Assembly (NCBI GenBank): GCA_937876355.1 | Contig: CALFHN010000057.1 | Span: 1 to 43,400 of the forward strand | Direction: 5' to 3' | DNA: 43,400 nt | Origin: an uncultured Bacteroidota bacterium | GTDB taxonomy: Bacteria; Bacteroidota; Rhodothermia; Rhodothermales; UBA10348 | Shown here: piece after piece, positions 1-8,870 of the stretch | Layout: each line of letters starts with the position of its first letter | How positions within the stretch are numbered: the first letter of the stretch is position 1 | Translations under genes and position numbers: made by a program | The notes under the pieces: model-generated | Seen by the model: only the letters and a program-made list of their open reading frames with translations | Databases searched by the model: none | Told to the model about the DNA's origin: nothing

Positions 1-1
1 G

Positions 2-280
2 ACGCTTGAAGAGATCGGATTTATTGTGCCGTGGCCCCAAGGGTCCTATTATGTTTTGGCTGATTTTTCGCCACTTCGGGAGCGTTTTGAAGGCTTCGAA
101 GATGATATGGCTGCGTCCCTTACGCTAGTGGAAAAAGCAGGAGTTGGAACCGTGGTGGGTAGATCATTTTTCAATAACGACCTGGACGGATCTTCGTGTC
201 TTCGGTTTTGCTTCGCCAAAGAGTATCCCGTCCTCCTGGATGCCTGCGAACGGCTAAAAAAAGCCTTCCTACCGGCGTAA
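2..280 (+). CDS. PLP-dependent class I/II aminotransferase, C-terminal fragment (cut by window edge)
   Basis: Only the last ~92 residues are present; the frame is open from base 2 with no start, so the gene begins upstream. The readable part has the small-domain features of fold-type I aminotransferases: a PQGSYYVLADFS stretch, then LRFCFAK, whose Arg in this family binds the substrate alpha-carboxylate, then a C-terminal helix ending ERLKKAF. The pattern resembles the methionine/kynurenine-type group, but substrate cannot be read from this fragment. It is convergent with the phosphatase gene that follows, with about 50 bases between them. The family is confident; the specific reaction is not. 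Confidence 0.85.
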   Translation, partial: TLEEIGFIVPWPQGSYYVLADFSPLRERFEGFEDDMAASLTLVEKAGVGTVVGRSFFNNDLDGSSCLRFCFAKEYPVLLDACERLKKAFLPA

Positions 281-331
281 AAGGTTGTTTTCTCATCGGA
301 TACCGCGTTTTCGGACATCCGTGAACCTGTT

Positions 332-1315
332 CTACCCAGTCAACTTAGTTTGTTTTACCGCATCCAATATGGAATCATGTAGACCACCATTGGACACGAT
401 GATCCCTTTGTTTTCCAAAAGTTGATAGCCGTATTTAAAGGCCAAATCTTTCCCGTTAATATCCGTAACCGTGCCACCGGCTTCTTGCACGATGAGCATT
501 CCACCTGCATGGTCCCAAATATTCTCAACATAACGTCGTTTGGAGGGCATTCTCAGATAGATTTCTGCATCTCCAGCGGCAACCACAACATATTTTGCTT
601 GAGAATCCAGCCTTACTGCGTGTTGAGAAATGCCCAAAAGATCGGCAATTTTTTTTGAATCTGAATGTGATGTATGCGTTGACTCCACCGATTCTGAAAA
701 ACGAACACCTTTGGGATCCGTTTCTGAGCTGACCTCAGCCTTTCCCATGATTTCCATATCGCTCAGCCGATAAATCTCAGTGCCTTCCCCTTTAACGGCC
801 ACAGCCACCACTCCTTTTTCTTGGGGTGCACTGCTTAAAACAAGATTTGGGCACGCCAAAGCAGCTACAACTACTTCCCCTTTATCTATCAATGCCAATG
901 CAATCGCATACTGATCCCCTCGTAGGAATCCCTTGGTCCCATCAATAGGATCCAGCGTCCAAAAACGATCTGCTTGATCTTTGTGGTCGCCATAATCGAT
1001 CCATTCTAGTATCTCCTCAGCATCAGCGTCTGGGCGCAACATGCGAACGCGATAAATTACGCCAGTTCTATCCTTTTCATTTTCAGCGAGACGCAACATC
1101 GCAGAGGTCTCCTCTGCGATAATCGGGTCGGATGGGTAGGCCTTTCGAAGCCTCGAACAAATCAGCGCCTGACTTCCAAAATCAGCAACCGTAACAGGAC
1201 TTCTATCTGTTTTAGTGATCGAAGCAACGCTCAATTCATGCTGGACTGCTCGACACAAGTCTGCCGCCTCTCGAACGGCAGCCATTGCTATCAACTTTTC
1301 AGAATAGTAATTCAT
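332..1315 (-). CDS. 3'(2'),5'-bisphosphate nucleotidase, HAL2/CysQ type
   Basis: Member of the Mg-dependent, Li-sensitive inositol-monophosphatase superfamily. The predicted role is to hydrolyse 3'-phosphoadenosine 5'-phosphate (or PAPS), a by-product of sulfate assimilation, to AMP. The 327-residue protein has the metal-site motifs: VADFG near residue 45, AEET at 67-70, DPIDGTKGF at 122-130 (Asp122 and Asp125 as ligands) and ENIWDHAGG near 265. The DPIDGTKGFLRGDQYA block and the length match the eukaryote-like HAL2/SAL1 branch more than short E. coli CysQ (~246 aa). ATG start. It is the last gene of a minus-strand run after pyrR, pyrB and an HsdR-N protein. No sulfate-assimilation genes are in view. 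Confidence 0.9.
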   Translation of the reverse strand: MNYYSEKLIAMAAVREAADLCRAVQHELSVASITKTDRSPVTVADFGSQALICSRLRKAYPSDPIIAEETSAMLRLAENEKDRTGVIYRVRMLRPDADAEEILEWIDYGDHKDQADRFWTLDPIDGTKGFLRGDQYAIALALIDKGEVVVAALACPNLVLSSAPQEKGVVAVAVKGEGTEIYRLSDMEIMGKAEVSSETDPKGVRFSESVESTHTSHSDSKKIADLLGISQHAVRLDSQAKYVVVAAGDAEIYLRMPSKRRYVENIWDHAGGMLIVQEAGGTVTDINGKDLAFKYGYQLLENKGIIVSNGGLHDSILDAVKQTKLTG

Positions 1316-1336
1316 GAGTTCAGAACTATTGATTTT

Positions 1337-1711
1337 TCACTCCCAAGAGGGCATTTGATCCAAAAAGCTAACAGCATCTCCGTCAACACTCGCGCAAAAA
1401 TGATCCTTTCCATTTGTTACCAAAAGATACGGTGCCTGGTATTTCCGATTGTAGTTTGAAACTTGTTCAAAAGTACGCTGACTGATGACCACCTTTGGCG
1501 CCTTACATTCCACAACCATCCATGGCTCCCCGCTTCGACTATATACAACTAAATCAGTCCGCTTGACAAAACCTTGCTGGTCGTGTGCTTTTTCGACCGC
1601 GATCAAACCCTTGGGGATGGCCAGAGCATCATGTAAAAAAACGATGACGGCTTGTCTAACCCTCTCTTCGGGCGTCTCTACTACCTCTTTTTTCCGAATG
1701 GGGTCTTTCAA
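1337..1711 (-). CDS. Stand-alone HsdR N-terminal (PD-(D/E)XK nuclease fold) protein
   Basis: A small protein of 124 residues from the TTG at 1711. It resembles the N-terminal nuclease domain of type I restriction subunit HsdR, a stand-alone form that occurs widely in Bacteroidota; its function is not established. The catalytic signature looks intact: Glu40, Asp53 in RTDLVVYS, and E68-C-K70 in VVECKAP. No HsdM or HsdS, nor any DEAD motor domain, is nearby, so this is not a working type I system. The start is doubtful: the frame stays open upstream through the pyrB stop (reading ESFDPATTPLKDP before IRKKEV), but no ATG or GTG occurs there, only ATT/ATA codons at 1739-1744. The true N-terminus may therefore be about 10 residues longer and overlap pyrB. 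Confidence 0.75.
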   Translation of the reverse strand: MKDPIRKKEVVETPEERVRQAVIVFLHDALAIPKGLIAVEKAHDQQGFVKRTDLVVYSRSGEPWMVVECKAPKVVISQRTFEQVSNYNRKYQAPYLLVTNGKDHFCASVDGDAVSFLDQMPSWE

Positions 1712-1740
1712 AGGAGTTGTCGCTGGATCGAAGGATTCAA

Positions 1741-2706
1741 TTATTCTGTTACGCTCTGACCAGATAACAAGAATAAGACTGACATTCGAACCGCAACGCC
1801 ATTAGTTACCTGATTTAAAATTAGGGCGCGTTCGTGATCTACAACCTCACTCGCAAGCTCCACACCTCTGTTCACCGGTCCCGGGTGCATCACGATTAGG
1901 TCTTTATGCGAATCCAAATGATGCATTTGAATTCCAAATTGGTCGTGGTACTCCCTAATACTAGGAAATAGATTTCTACCCTGTCGTTCCATCTGAATGC
2001 GTAATGCCATAGCCACATCACACCCCTCTAGCGCCTCGTCCAACCGATTCGTAATGCGTAATTGACCATTGCTCGTAATCTTGTCAAGGTGGACCGGCAG
2101 AAGTGGCTTGGGACCACAGATCGTGACATTTGCCCCCATAGTAAGCAAGCCATGAATATTAGAGCGTGCGACCCGGCTGTGTAGGATGTCACCAATTATG
2201 GACACGTTCAAACCTTCAATCTTTCCAAACTGATCGGAAATCGTCAGCATATCGAGAAGAGCTTGCGTGGGATGCTCATGTGCTCCATCACCCGCATTAA
2301 TAATTACCGCATCAACACATTGTGTCAAAAAATGAGGGGCTCCTGGAGATTGATGCCTTACGACGACCATGTCAATTTTCATGGCCTCAATATTTTGAGC
2401 AGTGTCTTTTAGTGACTCTCCTTTTGACACACTCGAGCCCGATGCGCTAAAGTTTACAGTATCTGCCGACAGCCTTTTTTCCGCCAATTCAAACGAAATT
2501 CGGGTTCTGGTCGATGATTCAAAAAACAGATTGACCACCGTAATTCCCCGTAAAGTAGGCACTCTCCGTATGGGTCGGTCCAAAACATCCCTAAAACGCC
2601 GTGCCGTTTCAAGAATCAAATTTAATTCTCGAGCGGAAAAATCAGACAAACCTAGCAGATGGCGGTGGTCAAGTCCGGTTATTGTCTGTTCAGTTGTCGG
2701 TTCCAC
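1741..2706 (-). CDS. pyrB: Aspartate carbamoyltransferase catalytic subunit
   Basis: Second step of de novo pyrimidine synthesis: carbamoyl phosphate + aspartate to N-carbamoylaspartate. It has the [13 protein letters not shown] carbamoyl-phosphate loop, the SVSKGES loop, the HPTQALLD motif and [10 protein letters not shown] near the C-terminus. The frame extends to a TTG at 2751 (336 aa, overlapping pyrR by 32 bases). I prefer the GTG at 2704-2706, which gives 321 aa, the usual family length, and starts 13 bases after the pyrR stop. No pyrI regulatory subunit is seen, consistent with an unregulated catalytic trimer. It is transcribed after pyrR. Confidence 0.96.
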   Translation of the reverse strand: MEPTTEQTITGLDHRHLLGLSDFSARELNLILETARRFRDVLDRPIRRVPTLRGITVVNLFFESSTRTRISFELAEKRLSADTVNFSASGSSVSKGESLKDTAQNIEAMKIDMVVVRHQSPGAPHFLTQCVDAVIINAGDGAHEHPTQALLDMLTISDQFGKIEGLNVSIIGDILHSRVARSNIHGLLTMGANVTICGPKPLLPVHLDKITSNGQLRITNRLDEALEGCDVAMALRIQMERQGRNLFPSIREYHDQFGIQMHHLDSHKDLIVMHPGPVNRGVELASEVVDHERALILNQVTNGVAVRMSVLFLLSGQSVTE

Positions 2707-2719
2707 GTATACCAAACGT

Positions 2720-3298
2720 TCAAATTGTGGGTGATGATGGGCGTCCAACAAGCCAAACGCCTTCCTTATCGTCCAATTCTAAAACTCTAACTCGGACTTC
2801 TTCTCCTGGCAGCGTGGGCACTCGGCGGCCCACGAAGTCCGCTTTGATGGGAAGTTCTCTCAGACCGCGATCAATCATGACCAGGAAATGAACCGAAGAT
2901 GGACGACCTATATCAGTCAGGGCATCAAGGCCGGCCCTGGTTGTTCTTCCTGTAAACAAAACGTCGTCTACCAGCACGATATCACGTCCGTCGATATCAA
3001 AATCGATCTTGGTTTCTCTAACTACAGGCTGCTTTAGGCGCATACGAAAATCATCCCGATACATCGTTGCATCAAGAATCCCAAGAGGAATATCAATTCC
3101 GTCAACTTCTTGAATGATTTTTCGGATTCGAGATGCGAGGAATACGCCGCGGGTTTGCATACCAATTAGAGCGAAAGAAGACGCCTTCGATGCGTCAAGA
3201 TCAAACTTCTCAACGATCTGACGCGCCATTCGATTTAATGTGCGCTCTAGGTCGTGCGCATCCATTAGTTGCGCTTTAATGACGTCATTCGGCTCCAT
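2720..3298 (-). CDS. pyrR: Bifunctional pyr operon regulator / uracil phosphoribosyltransferase
   Basis: A type I phosphoribosyltransferase of 192 residues. The PRPP-binding motif reads [17 protein letters not shown], with the PyrR-typical DATMYRDDF and the [19 protein letters not shown] segment. In Gram-positives PyrR binds pyr mRNA and causes attenuation when UMP is high; many relatives also salvage uracil. Its place directly before pyrB supports a regulatory or salvage role here. I looked in the 174-base upstream gap for the characteristic PyrR RNA-binding loop with a terminator and did not find a convincing one, so the mode of regulation is open. ATG start. Confidence 0.94.
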   Translation of the reverse strand: MEPNDVIKAQLMDAHDLERTLNRMARQIVEKFDLDASKASSFALIGMQTRGVFLASRIRKIIQEVDGIDIPLGILDATMYRDDFRMRLKQPVVRETKIDFDIDGRDIVLVDDVLFTGRTTRAGLDALTDIGRPSSVHFLVMIDRGLRELPIKADFVGRRVPTLPGEEVRVRVLELDDKEGVWLVGRPSSPTI

Positions 3299-3379
3299 TC
3301 TAATAAGTTACGGTATTTTAAATCAACTCCTTCTATGCCTTAGCATTATAGATTTGGTAAAAGTGGTGAAATTACCAAC

Positions 3380-3394
3380 GAAATTGATAATTTC
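3380..3394. promoter_or_regulatory. 15-bp palindrome in the pyrR / DUF58 divergent gap
   Basis: GAAATT-gat-AATTTC is a perfect 6+3+6 inverted repeat about 85 bases from each of the two divergent starts. A partial further copy, GAAATTAC, begins at 3368. The position fits an operator for either gene, but an AT-rich palindrome this short can occur by chance. No regulator can be named. Confidence 0.3.
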
Positions 3395-3472
3395 AGCGCA
3401 TCATTAGGCCCCGGGTGGAATAGTGGAACGAAATCTATCGTCTACGTATATGTATTCCATTTCATTTATTAT

Positions 3473-4414
3473 TTGAGTTTTGTGAGCGGAGAAAGCACCA
3501 GCCTTAAGTATCTCGATCCAGCATTTGTTGGTCAACTCTCGAATATGGAGCTCCGTGCCCGGTTAATCGTCGAGGGTTTTATTACGGGACTTCATAAGAG
3601 CCCGTACCACGGTTTTTCTGTTGAATTCGCAGAGCATAGACCATACAATCCTGGCGATGAGCTTCGGCATGTTGACTGGAAGGTTTATGGAAAAACGGAC
3701 CGCCACTACGTAAAACAGTACGAAGAAGAGACAAATCTTAGACATTATGTAGTCTTGGATACCTCTGCTTCCATGCGCTATAAACACACGTCTGGCCTTT
3801 CAAAACTTGAATATGGAGCATATCTGGCTGCCTCCCTTCACTTTATGATGGTGAAGCAACGTGATGCAACGGGCCTCATTGCGTTTGACGAGCGCATTCA
3901 CACACTCATGCCTCCAAAAAGCACCCAGGGCTATCTGCGGCAGCTTTTGACAAAACTAGAGCACCTTAGTGCGCCCTCTGATTCAAAGAATAAGACGAGT
4001 GCCGCATCCGTTCTAAATGAAGTGGCCGAAAGGATTGCAAGGCGGTCCTTGGTTGTCATCATTACTGACTTATTTGAAAACGTTGGCGAACACGATGCCT
4101 TACTCAATGCCCTGCGACATTTAAGATATAAGGGACATGAAGTCCTCGTTTTTCACATCCTTGAATCTGAAACTGAACGGCATTTTCGATTTCCTGACGT
4201 TCCCATGCGGTTTGTTGATATGGAAACAGGCGAAGAAATGTCCATTCAGCCTTCTCAATTGAGAGAAAATTACGCTGAAGCCGTTCGCGGATTTTCAGCT
4301 CGGTTTCGTGAAAAATGCCGCGAGCGGAATATCGATTTTATAGAACTTGACACTGCAGAACCGTACGGAACGGCCCTTTTGGCCTATTTGAACAAACGCG
4401 GCAAGCTTACCTGA
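3473..4414 (+). CDS. DUF58 domain protein (vWA-like)
   Basis: 313 residues from the TTG at 3473; a GTG three codons later (3482) is an equally good start. The diagnostic DUF58 core is HRPYNPGDELRHVDWKVYG at about residues 57-75, followed by a VLDTSASM segment resembling the MIDAS DxSxS of von Willebrand A domains. No transmembrane segment is evident, so the protein is probably cytosolic or peripheral. DUF58 proteins normally sit beside a MoxR-type AAA+ ATPase and vWA membrane proteins and are thought to act in chaperone-like assembly; none of these partners is next to it here. The following gene, a secreted peptidase, starts about 43 bases later and may be cotranscribed. Confidence 0.88.
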   Translation: MSFVSGESTSLKYLDPAFVGQLSNMELRARLIVEGFITGLHKSPYHGFSVEFAEHRPYNPGDELRHVDWKVYGKTDRHYVKQYEEETNLRHYVVLDTSASMRYKHTSGLSKLEYGAYLAASLHFMMVKQRDATGLIAFDERIHTLMPPKSTQGYLRQLLTKLEHLSAPSDSKNKTSAASVLNEVAERIARRSLVVIITDLFENVGEHDALLNALRHLRYKGHEVLVFHILESETERHFRFPDVPMRFVDMETGEEMSIQPSQLRENYAEAVRGFSARFREKCRERNIDFIELDTAEPYGTALLAYLNKRGKLT

Positions 4415-4457
4415 TTTTAGGGTACCGCATTTTATGACACCAAGTAAATAAACAAAA

Positions 4458-6209
4458 ATGAAGTTAAACAACCTCCTTGCCAGCTTGCTGGCCTTATTGC
4501 TTGTATCCGCCCTTACGGTGCAGGCGCAGACAGACGGTCAGCGCAAGCTTGCGACTCCTGGGGATACGCCTACCACGTTCGAAAACCCCGAATTGGTCGG
4601 AAAATACCAGGCCTCAATTACGGCTGAAGACCTAGCTGCTCATCTTTATTTCTTCGCTTCTGACTTTTTTGAAGGAAGAGAAACAGGTATGCGTGGCCAA
4701 AAACTTGCAGCGGAATATCTTGCAGGGCAATATCGCAAGATGGGATTGTCTCCGAAAGGAAACAGCGCTAATGGTAATCCAAGATCACCAGGTGCGTTTT
4801 TACAAAAATTCCCGCTATATGGATCTTCCTTTGATAAGGCTGAGCTCATGGCTGGTGGTCAATCCCATGTATTTGGGGGCGATGCAACAGATGGGTCGTT
4901 TGTAACCATGCTAGGCGGCGAGGGTGAAGCTTCGGGAACAGTAGTATTTGCTGGTTATGGCATTGGTGATGACGAACTTGGATACAACGACATGAGCGCA
5001 CTCGTTGCTGCTGGTATCGACTACACTGGCAAGTGGGTTATGATATTGGCTGACGAACCCATGAAGGACGCTGAAACAAGCTTACTGCCTACAGAAGGAA
5101 ATGCCATTTCGACATGGACAACCGGTCGTTTCAATAAGCTTCGTCCATTTTTTGGAGCTGAAAATGCACCGGTTGGCGTACTAGTGGTAGGTGATCTGTC
5201 TTCGCGTCAAACGGTTTCCATCCACGACACCGCTATGAGCCAAGCGAATGCACCAGCTTCCGGTGGAGCTTTATCGTTAGATCCCCCTACCGGATCTGGC
5301 CGGCCTAGCCGCTTCCCTACGGTGCTGAATATTTCAGCTGAATTGGCGAACAGCATTATTGCTTCTTCAGGCAAAACGGTTCAGGGATTAAAATCCGCCA
5401 TCGACGCTTCCCTCAAACCAACGGTTTTTGAAGTAAGCGGAGTGGTTAGCTCTAAAGTTGCCAATAAACAATACGAGGCATCTACGGAGAACGTACTGGC
5501 CTATATCGAAGGTTCTGATCCCTTATTAAAGGACGAGTTTGTGGTCGTTAGTTCGCATTACGATCACATTGGTATGCGTCCTGATCCTGTTGATGGAATT
5601 AATAACGGCGCCGACGACGACGGATCTGGAACCGTTTCCGTCTTGGAAATTGCGGAGGCATTCATGAAGGCGAAAGACGATGGGTTTGGCCCGCGCCGTT
5701 CTATCTTATTTCTCAATGTGACCGGCGAAGAAAAAGGACTTTTAGGATCTCAATACTATACAGATCGTGATCCAATCGTGCCGCTAGAACAAATTGTAAC
5801 CGACCTCAACATCGACATGGTTGGCCGAATCGACCCTACTCATACAGGCCCCGACTCAGAATATGTGTATATCATCGGTTCTAATTTAGTCTCTCAAGAA
5901 TTGCACGATATCAATATCCGCGTTAACAAGGAAATTGGTACCAATTTGGACTTAAACGAGCGTTTCAATTCCAAAGACGATCCCAATCAATTTTACCGTC
6001 GGAGCGACCACTGGAATTTTGGCAAGCACAATATTCCGTTCATCTTCTTTTTCACGGGTACCCACGAAGATTATCATGGCGTGGATGATGAACCAGAAAA
6101 AATTGGATACGAACGTATGGCACGAATTGCTCAGGTCATTTTTGGTACAGCATGGCAGGTAGCTAATCAGGATACGGCTCCGGTCGTATCTGGCGAAGGC
6201 TTTAATTAA
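4458..6209 (+). CDS. Secreted M28 family zinc aminopeptidase
   Basis: 583 residues with an N-terminal signal peptide (KLNNLLASLLALLLVSALTVQA, cleavage probably after AQA near residue 24). The catalytic domain shows the M28 two-zinc ligand set: His367 in SSHYDHIG, bridging Asp387 in GADDDGSG, the base/ligand pair Glu424-Glu425 in TGEEKGLLGS, an Asp in NIDMVGR, and a late His in THEDYHGVDD. Residues ~130-330 form a protease-associated (PA)-like insert, common in this family. The likely role is removing N-terminal residues from peptides outside the cytoplasm. No C-terminal sorting domain is obvious. A strong terminator follows at 6256. Confidence 0.93.
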   Translation: MKLNNLLASLLALLLVSALTVQAQTDGQRKLATPGDTPTTFENPELVGKYQASITAEDLAAHLYFFASDFFEGRETGMRGQKLAAEYLAGQYRKMGLSPKGNSANGNPRSPGAFLQKFPLYGSSFDKAELMAGGQSHVFGGDATDGSFVTMLGGEGEASGTVVFAGYGIGDDELGYNDMSALVAAGIDYTGKWVMILADEPMKDAETSLLPTEGNAISTWTTGRFNKLRPFFGAENAPVGVLVVGDLSSRQTVSIHDTAMSQANAPASGGALSLDPPTGSGRPSRFPTVLNISAELANSIIASSGKTVQGLKSAIDASLKPTVFEVSGVVSSKVANKQYEASTENVLAYIEGSDPLLKDEFVVVSSHYDHIGMRPDPVDGINNGADDDGSGTVSVLEIAEAFMKAKDDGFGPRRSILFLNVTGEEKGLLGSQYYTDRDPIVPLEQIVTDLNIDMVGRIDPTHTGPDSEYVYIIGSNLVSQELHDINIRVNKEIGTNLDLNERFNSKDDPNQFYRRSDHWNFGKHNIPFIFFFTGTHEDYHGVDDEPEKIGYERMARIAQVIFGTAWQVANQDTAPVVSGEGFN

Positions 6210-6255
6210 TCTGACTACGTGGTTAGTCCAATTGTTTTAGGTTTACGAAAACGGT

Positions 6256-6289
6256 AAAGGGGCTCCGAGCTAAAGCGCGGAGCCCCTTT
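6256..6289. terminator. Bidirectional intrinsic terminator
   Basis: AAAGGGGCTCCG at 6256-6267 pairs perfectly with CGGAGCCCCTTT at 6278-6289 across a 10-base loop. The A/T-rich ends let it serve both strands. It lies between the convergent M28 peptidase and NifU-domain genes. Confidence 0.9.
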
Positions 6290-6316
6290 GCAATTTAAAA
6301 CGATCTGTTCTTGCTG

Positions 6317-6586
6317 CTAAATATTTACCGCTTCGACCCTAACAATTTGTGGCACACTGCGCTTAACAGCCTGTTCTATTCCTGCACGCAATGTCATCGA
6401 ACTCATAGGACAGGTTTCACAAGCGCCCAGCAATTCGAGTTCGACAACCATTTCTTTGGTAATGTCAACCAATCGAACAGATCCGCCATCTGCCTCCAAA
6501 TATGGACGCAACGTGTCTAACGCAGCCTCGACCTGAATCCGGATTCCTGGATCCTGATGGGGAGTTATGGTAAGAGTTTCATTCAT
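6317..6586 (-). CDS. NifU C-terminal domain (Nfu-type) Fe-S scaffold/carrier
   Basis: 89-residue single-domain protein. It has the LRPYLEADGGSVRLVDI opening and the CxxC motif in GACETCPMSS (about residues 55-63) that holds a shared [4Fe-4S] cluster in Nfu proteins. The last gene in the prmA-ppx-mrp run, it lies 133 bases after the Mrp ATPase, another Fe-S carrier-type protein. The pairing suggests joint work in Fe-S cluster delivery. ATG start. The 6587-6719 gap has no gene. Confidence 0.92.
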   Translation of the reverse strand: MNETLTITPHQDPGIRIQVEAALDTLRPYLEADGGSVRLVDITKEMVVELELLGACETCPMSSMTLRAGIEQAVKRSVPQIVRVEAVNI

Positions 6587-6719
6587 GCGATTGGAAATGG
6601 CTTTTGGGCCGGTTAGCCTTCTTTTAATCGATTAACACCTAAAGGACCGAACCACTTATCCGGGGAATATTCTACTCGGTCCCGAATGGTTAGTTCAACA
6701 TTGATTGGTTTCTTTTAAA

Positions 6720-7853
6720 TCATCCCCGAACAATATCAACGACCTGAGTGGCAGGCCGGACCGCATTGCGCCACTCAACTTGAGAAACCAAATCCCGCGC
6801 AACACTAATAAAAATCTTAGAGGCGTTTTGGCTAAAATCCGTTACAACCGGTGTTCCTTCATCGGCGTTTGTCCGAATAACTTCTTCCAGTGGAATTTCT
6901 CCCAAAAAATGAACGTTTAAGTCCTCTGCCAACGCCTTTGCGCCACCTTTACCGAACAAATAATACTTCTTGTCTGGTAATTCCGGTGGGGTGAAATAGG
7001 CCATGTTTTCAATTACGCCTAATACAGGCACACTCACTTGATCAAACATTCCAACCCCTTTTCTCGCATCGGCAAGCGCAACTCGCTGTGGGGTAGAAAC
7101 GATGACTGCGCCGTTGAGCGGTACAGTTTGAACAATTGTCAACTGGATATCCCCAGTCCCAGGGGGCAAGTCAAGTAATAAATAGTCTAGGTTCCCCCAC
7201 TCGGTGTCTGACAAAAACTGTTTCACCGCACTTGTCACCATGGGCCCTCTCCAAATGACTGCTTTATCTGGATCAACCAAAAATCCCATCGATAATAGTT
7301 TGACTCCAAATTTTTCGAGTGGGATAATTTTTCGTTCGGGGCTTACTCGCGGTTTTGCGGTTTCAAGTCCAAACATCGTTGGGATAGATGGACCATAAAT
7401 GTCAACGTCGGCCAATCCAACTTTGTACCCATCCGCCGCCAAGGCAACGGCCAAATTAGACGCCACTGTACTTTTGCCTACGCCACCCTTTCCGGATGCT
7501 ATGGCTATAATATTAGTAACTCCTTCTCCAGGACCACGTTCTGCCACTTTACCGTCGATGCGAAAATCATCTCCCAATCCAATCATTGGACTATCTTGTT
7601 CAATTCGAGTCTTGATTTGAGGAAAGTTTTTTTGCAAAACACCTTGGCATTCCCTTTTCACCGAACCAGCAAATTCGATAGTGGGATCCGACAATAAAAG
7701 AGTAAAGGAAACCTCAGCAGATTCTGCACTCCCCAGTTTTAAATCGCGAATCCACCCAAGCCGAACAATATCCCTTCCAGAAGATGGCTCAACGACTTGT
7801 CTTAATGTGGCAAGAATTTGCTGTAATGTCGGCATATCGAATGTTTGTGTCAT
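6720..7853 (-). CDS. Mrp/NBP35-family ATP-binding protein (ApbC-like) lacking the C-terminal CxxC
   Basis: 377 residues from the ATG at 7851-7853; an in-frame TTG at 7890-7892 would add 13 residues without support. An N-terminal MIP18/DUF59 domain (about 1-90) is followed by a deviant-Walker P-loop, SGKGGVGKSTVASNLA, then DVDIYGPSIPTMFG and a LDLPPGTGD switch. Mrp/ApbC proteins normally carry and transfer [4Fe-4S] clusters through a CPxC motif after NMxYF. Here that place reads NMAYFTPPELPDKKYYLFG, so both cysteines are missing. This variant is familiar to me in Bacteroidota Mrp, so it is lineage-specific rather than decay. Cluster delivery may depend on the neighbouring NifU-domain protein. 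Confidence 0.93.
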   Translation of the reverse strand: MTQTFDMPTLQQILATLRQVVEPSSGRDIVRLGWIRDLKLGSAESAEVSFTLLLSDPTIEFAGSVKRECQGVLQKNFPQIKTRIEQDSPMIGLGDDFRIDGKVAERGPGEGVTNIIAIASGKGGVGKSTVASNLAVALAADGYKVGLADVDIYGPSIPTMFGLETAKPRVSPERKIIPLEKFGVKLLSMGFLVDPDKAVIWRGPMVTSAVKQFLSDTEWGNLDYLLLDLPPGTGDIQLTIVQTVPLNGAVIVSTPQRVALADARKGVGMFDQVSVPVLGVIENMAYFTPPELPDKKYYLFGKGGAKALAEDLNVHFLGEIPLEEVIRTNADEGTPVVTDFSQNASKIFISVARDLVSQVEWRNAVRPATQVVDIVRG

Positions 7854-7914
7854 AGATAACTGTGGCTCTGTGCTTCCAACTTTCCGCTTCAAATGAGTTC
7901 CAATAATCGGTTGA

Positions 7915-8853
7915 TTAGGCGCAGGATTCCCGAAAATATCGAATTGCTACACCATGCCGAACTCCAAAAGGTGAAATAATTAACGTTTCGGCATCAGTAA
8001 AGCGGAGCAGTTCCCCCAAAATGAGCGCTCCTGCAGGCAATACGTCGGCGCGGCCGCTCATTTTTATTGGATGTAATGCTGTGACCTCTTCGAATGTCAT
8101 CTGAGTTAGTCGATGAACCCAACCTTCAAGTTGGGACCGGGTTATTGAGGCTGGCCCATTGGTGGATGATAGCTCATTAATCCCATGATGAACGAGAGCA
8201 AGAATTCGGGCCGTCCCCGAGGCCCCCACACATATTTTGGTCTTTTTGGCATTTTCAAGATGGGATGACATGAGCTCCCGAAATTGAATTTTCGCAGTTT
8301 GGATTTCAGAGTGTGGTGCAGGCTGTTGGGAAAAATATCGCTCTGTCATTCGGACTGAGCCCATGTTAAGGCTGCACTTGAATGATATTTTCTCTCCGTC
8401 AGCCCGCGCCGCACCTTGCACAAATTCAGTTGATCCTCCTCCGACATCGATTACGGTTAATTCTGGGCCATCTACCAGTGAACCAAGTCCTGCCGCTGCT
8501 CCAAGAAACGTAACGAGCGCCTCTTCATCCCCACTCAAGATGGTAAGGTCCGATTTTGTAGATTTCCAAACTAGTGAATGAATCTTGTCCGCGTCCTTTG
8601 CGTCACGTGATGCGCTTGTCCCGGTAACAATGATATGAGAGGCTTTATGGATGCGAATATGCTCCATATGTGAATGAAGTACGCCTTCCAGCCTGTTCAG
8701 AGCTGCTTCGCCAACTCGTCCGCTTGAATCCATTCCTTCGCCCAACCGAGCAAAACCAGAAGCGTTAAAAACTTCTTGTAGGCCATCGTCCCCCCACTCC
8801 GAGATCAACAATAATGCTGTATTCGTGCCAATATCAATAGTTGCTAATCTCAT
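7915..8853 (-). CDS. Ppx/GppA family exopolyphosphatase / pppGpp phosphatase
   Basis: ASKHA-fold protein of 312 residues from the ATG at 8851-8853 (a TTG three codons earlier is also in frame). Phosphate-1 loop IDIGTNTALLL at the N-terminus, phosphate-2 loop VIDVGGGSTEF near residue 140, and a late GALILGELL segment. The family hydrolyses long-chain polyphosphate or pppGpp. The length (~310, without the C-terminal HD region of E. coli Ppx) matches the short Ppx/GppA forms, whose substrate cannot be told from sequence. It follows prmA, separated by a tandem repeat. A Rel/SpoT (p)ppGpp enzyme lies ~16 kb away in the window. Confidence 0.92.
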   Translation of the reverse strand: MRLATIDIGTNTALLLISEWGDDGLQEVFNASGFARLGEGMDSSGRVGEAALNRLEGVLHSHMEHIRIHKASHIIVTGTSASRDAKDADKIHSLVWKSTKSDLTILSGDEEALVTFLGAAAGLGSLVDGPELTVIDVGGGSTEFVQGAARADGEKISFKCSLNMGSVRMTERYFSQQPAPHSEIQTAKIQFRELMSSHLENAKKTKICVGASGTARILALVHHGINELSSTNGPASITRSQLEGWVHRLTQMTFEEVTALHPIKMSGRADVLPAGALILGELLRFTDAETLIISPFGVRHGVAIRYFRESCA

Positions 8854-8870
8854 GCATCCCAAGTCTTTAG

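Noticed and set aside
1337-1711. A type I restriction-modification system
   Set aside because: Only the HsdR N-terminal nuclease-like domain is present; no motor domain, methyltransferase or specificity subunit is nearby.
3299-3472. PyrR-binding attenuator before pyrR
   Set aside because: I looked for the conserved PyrR RNA loop followed by a terminator with a U-run and found only an AT-rich palindrome.
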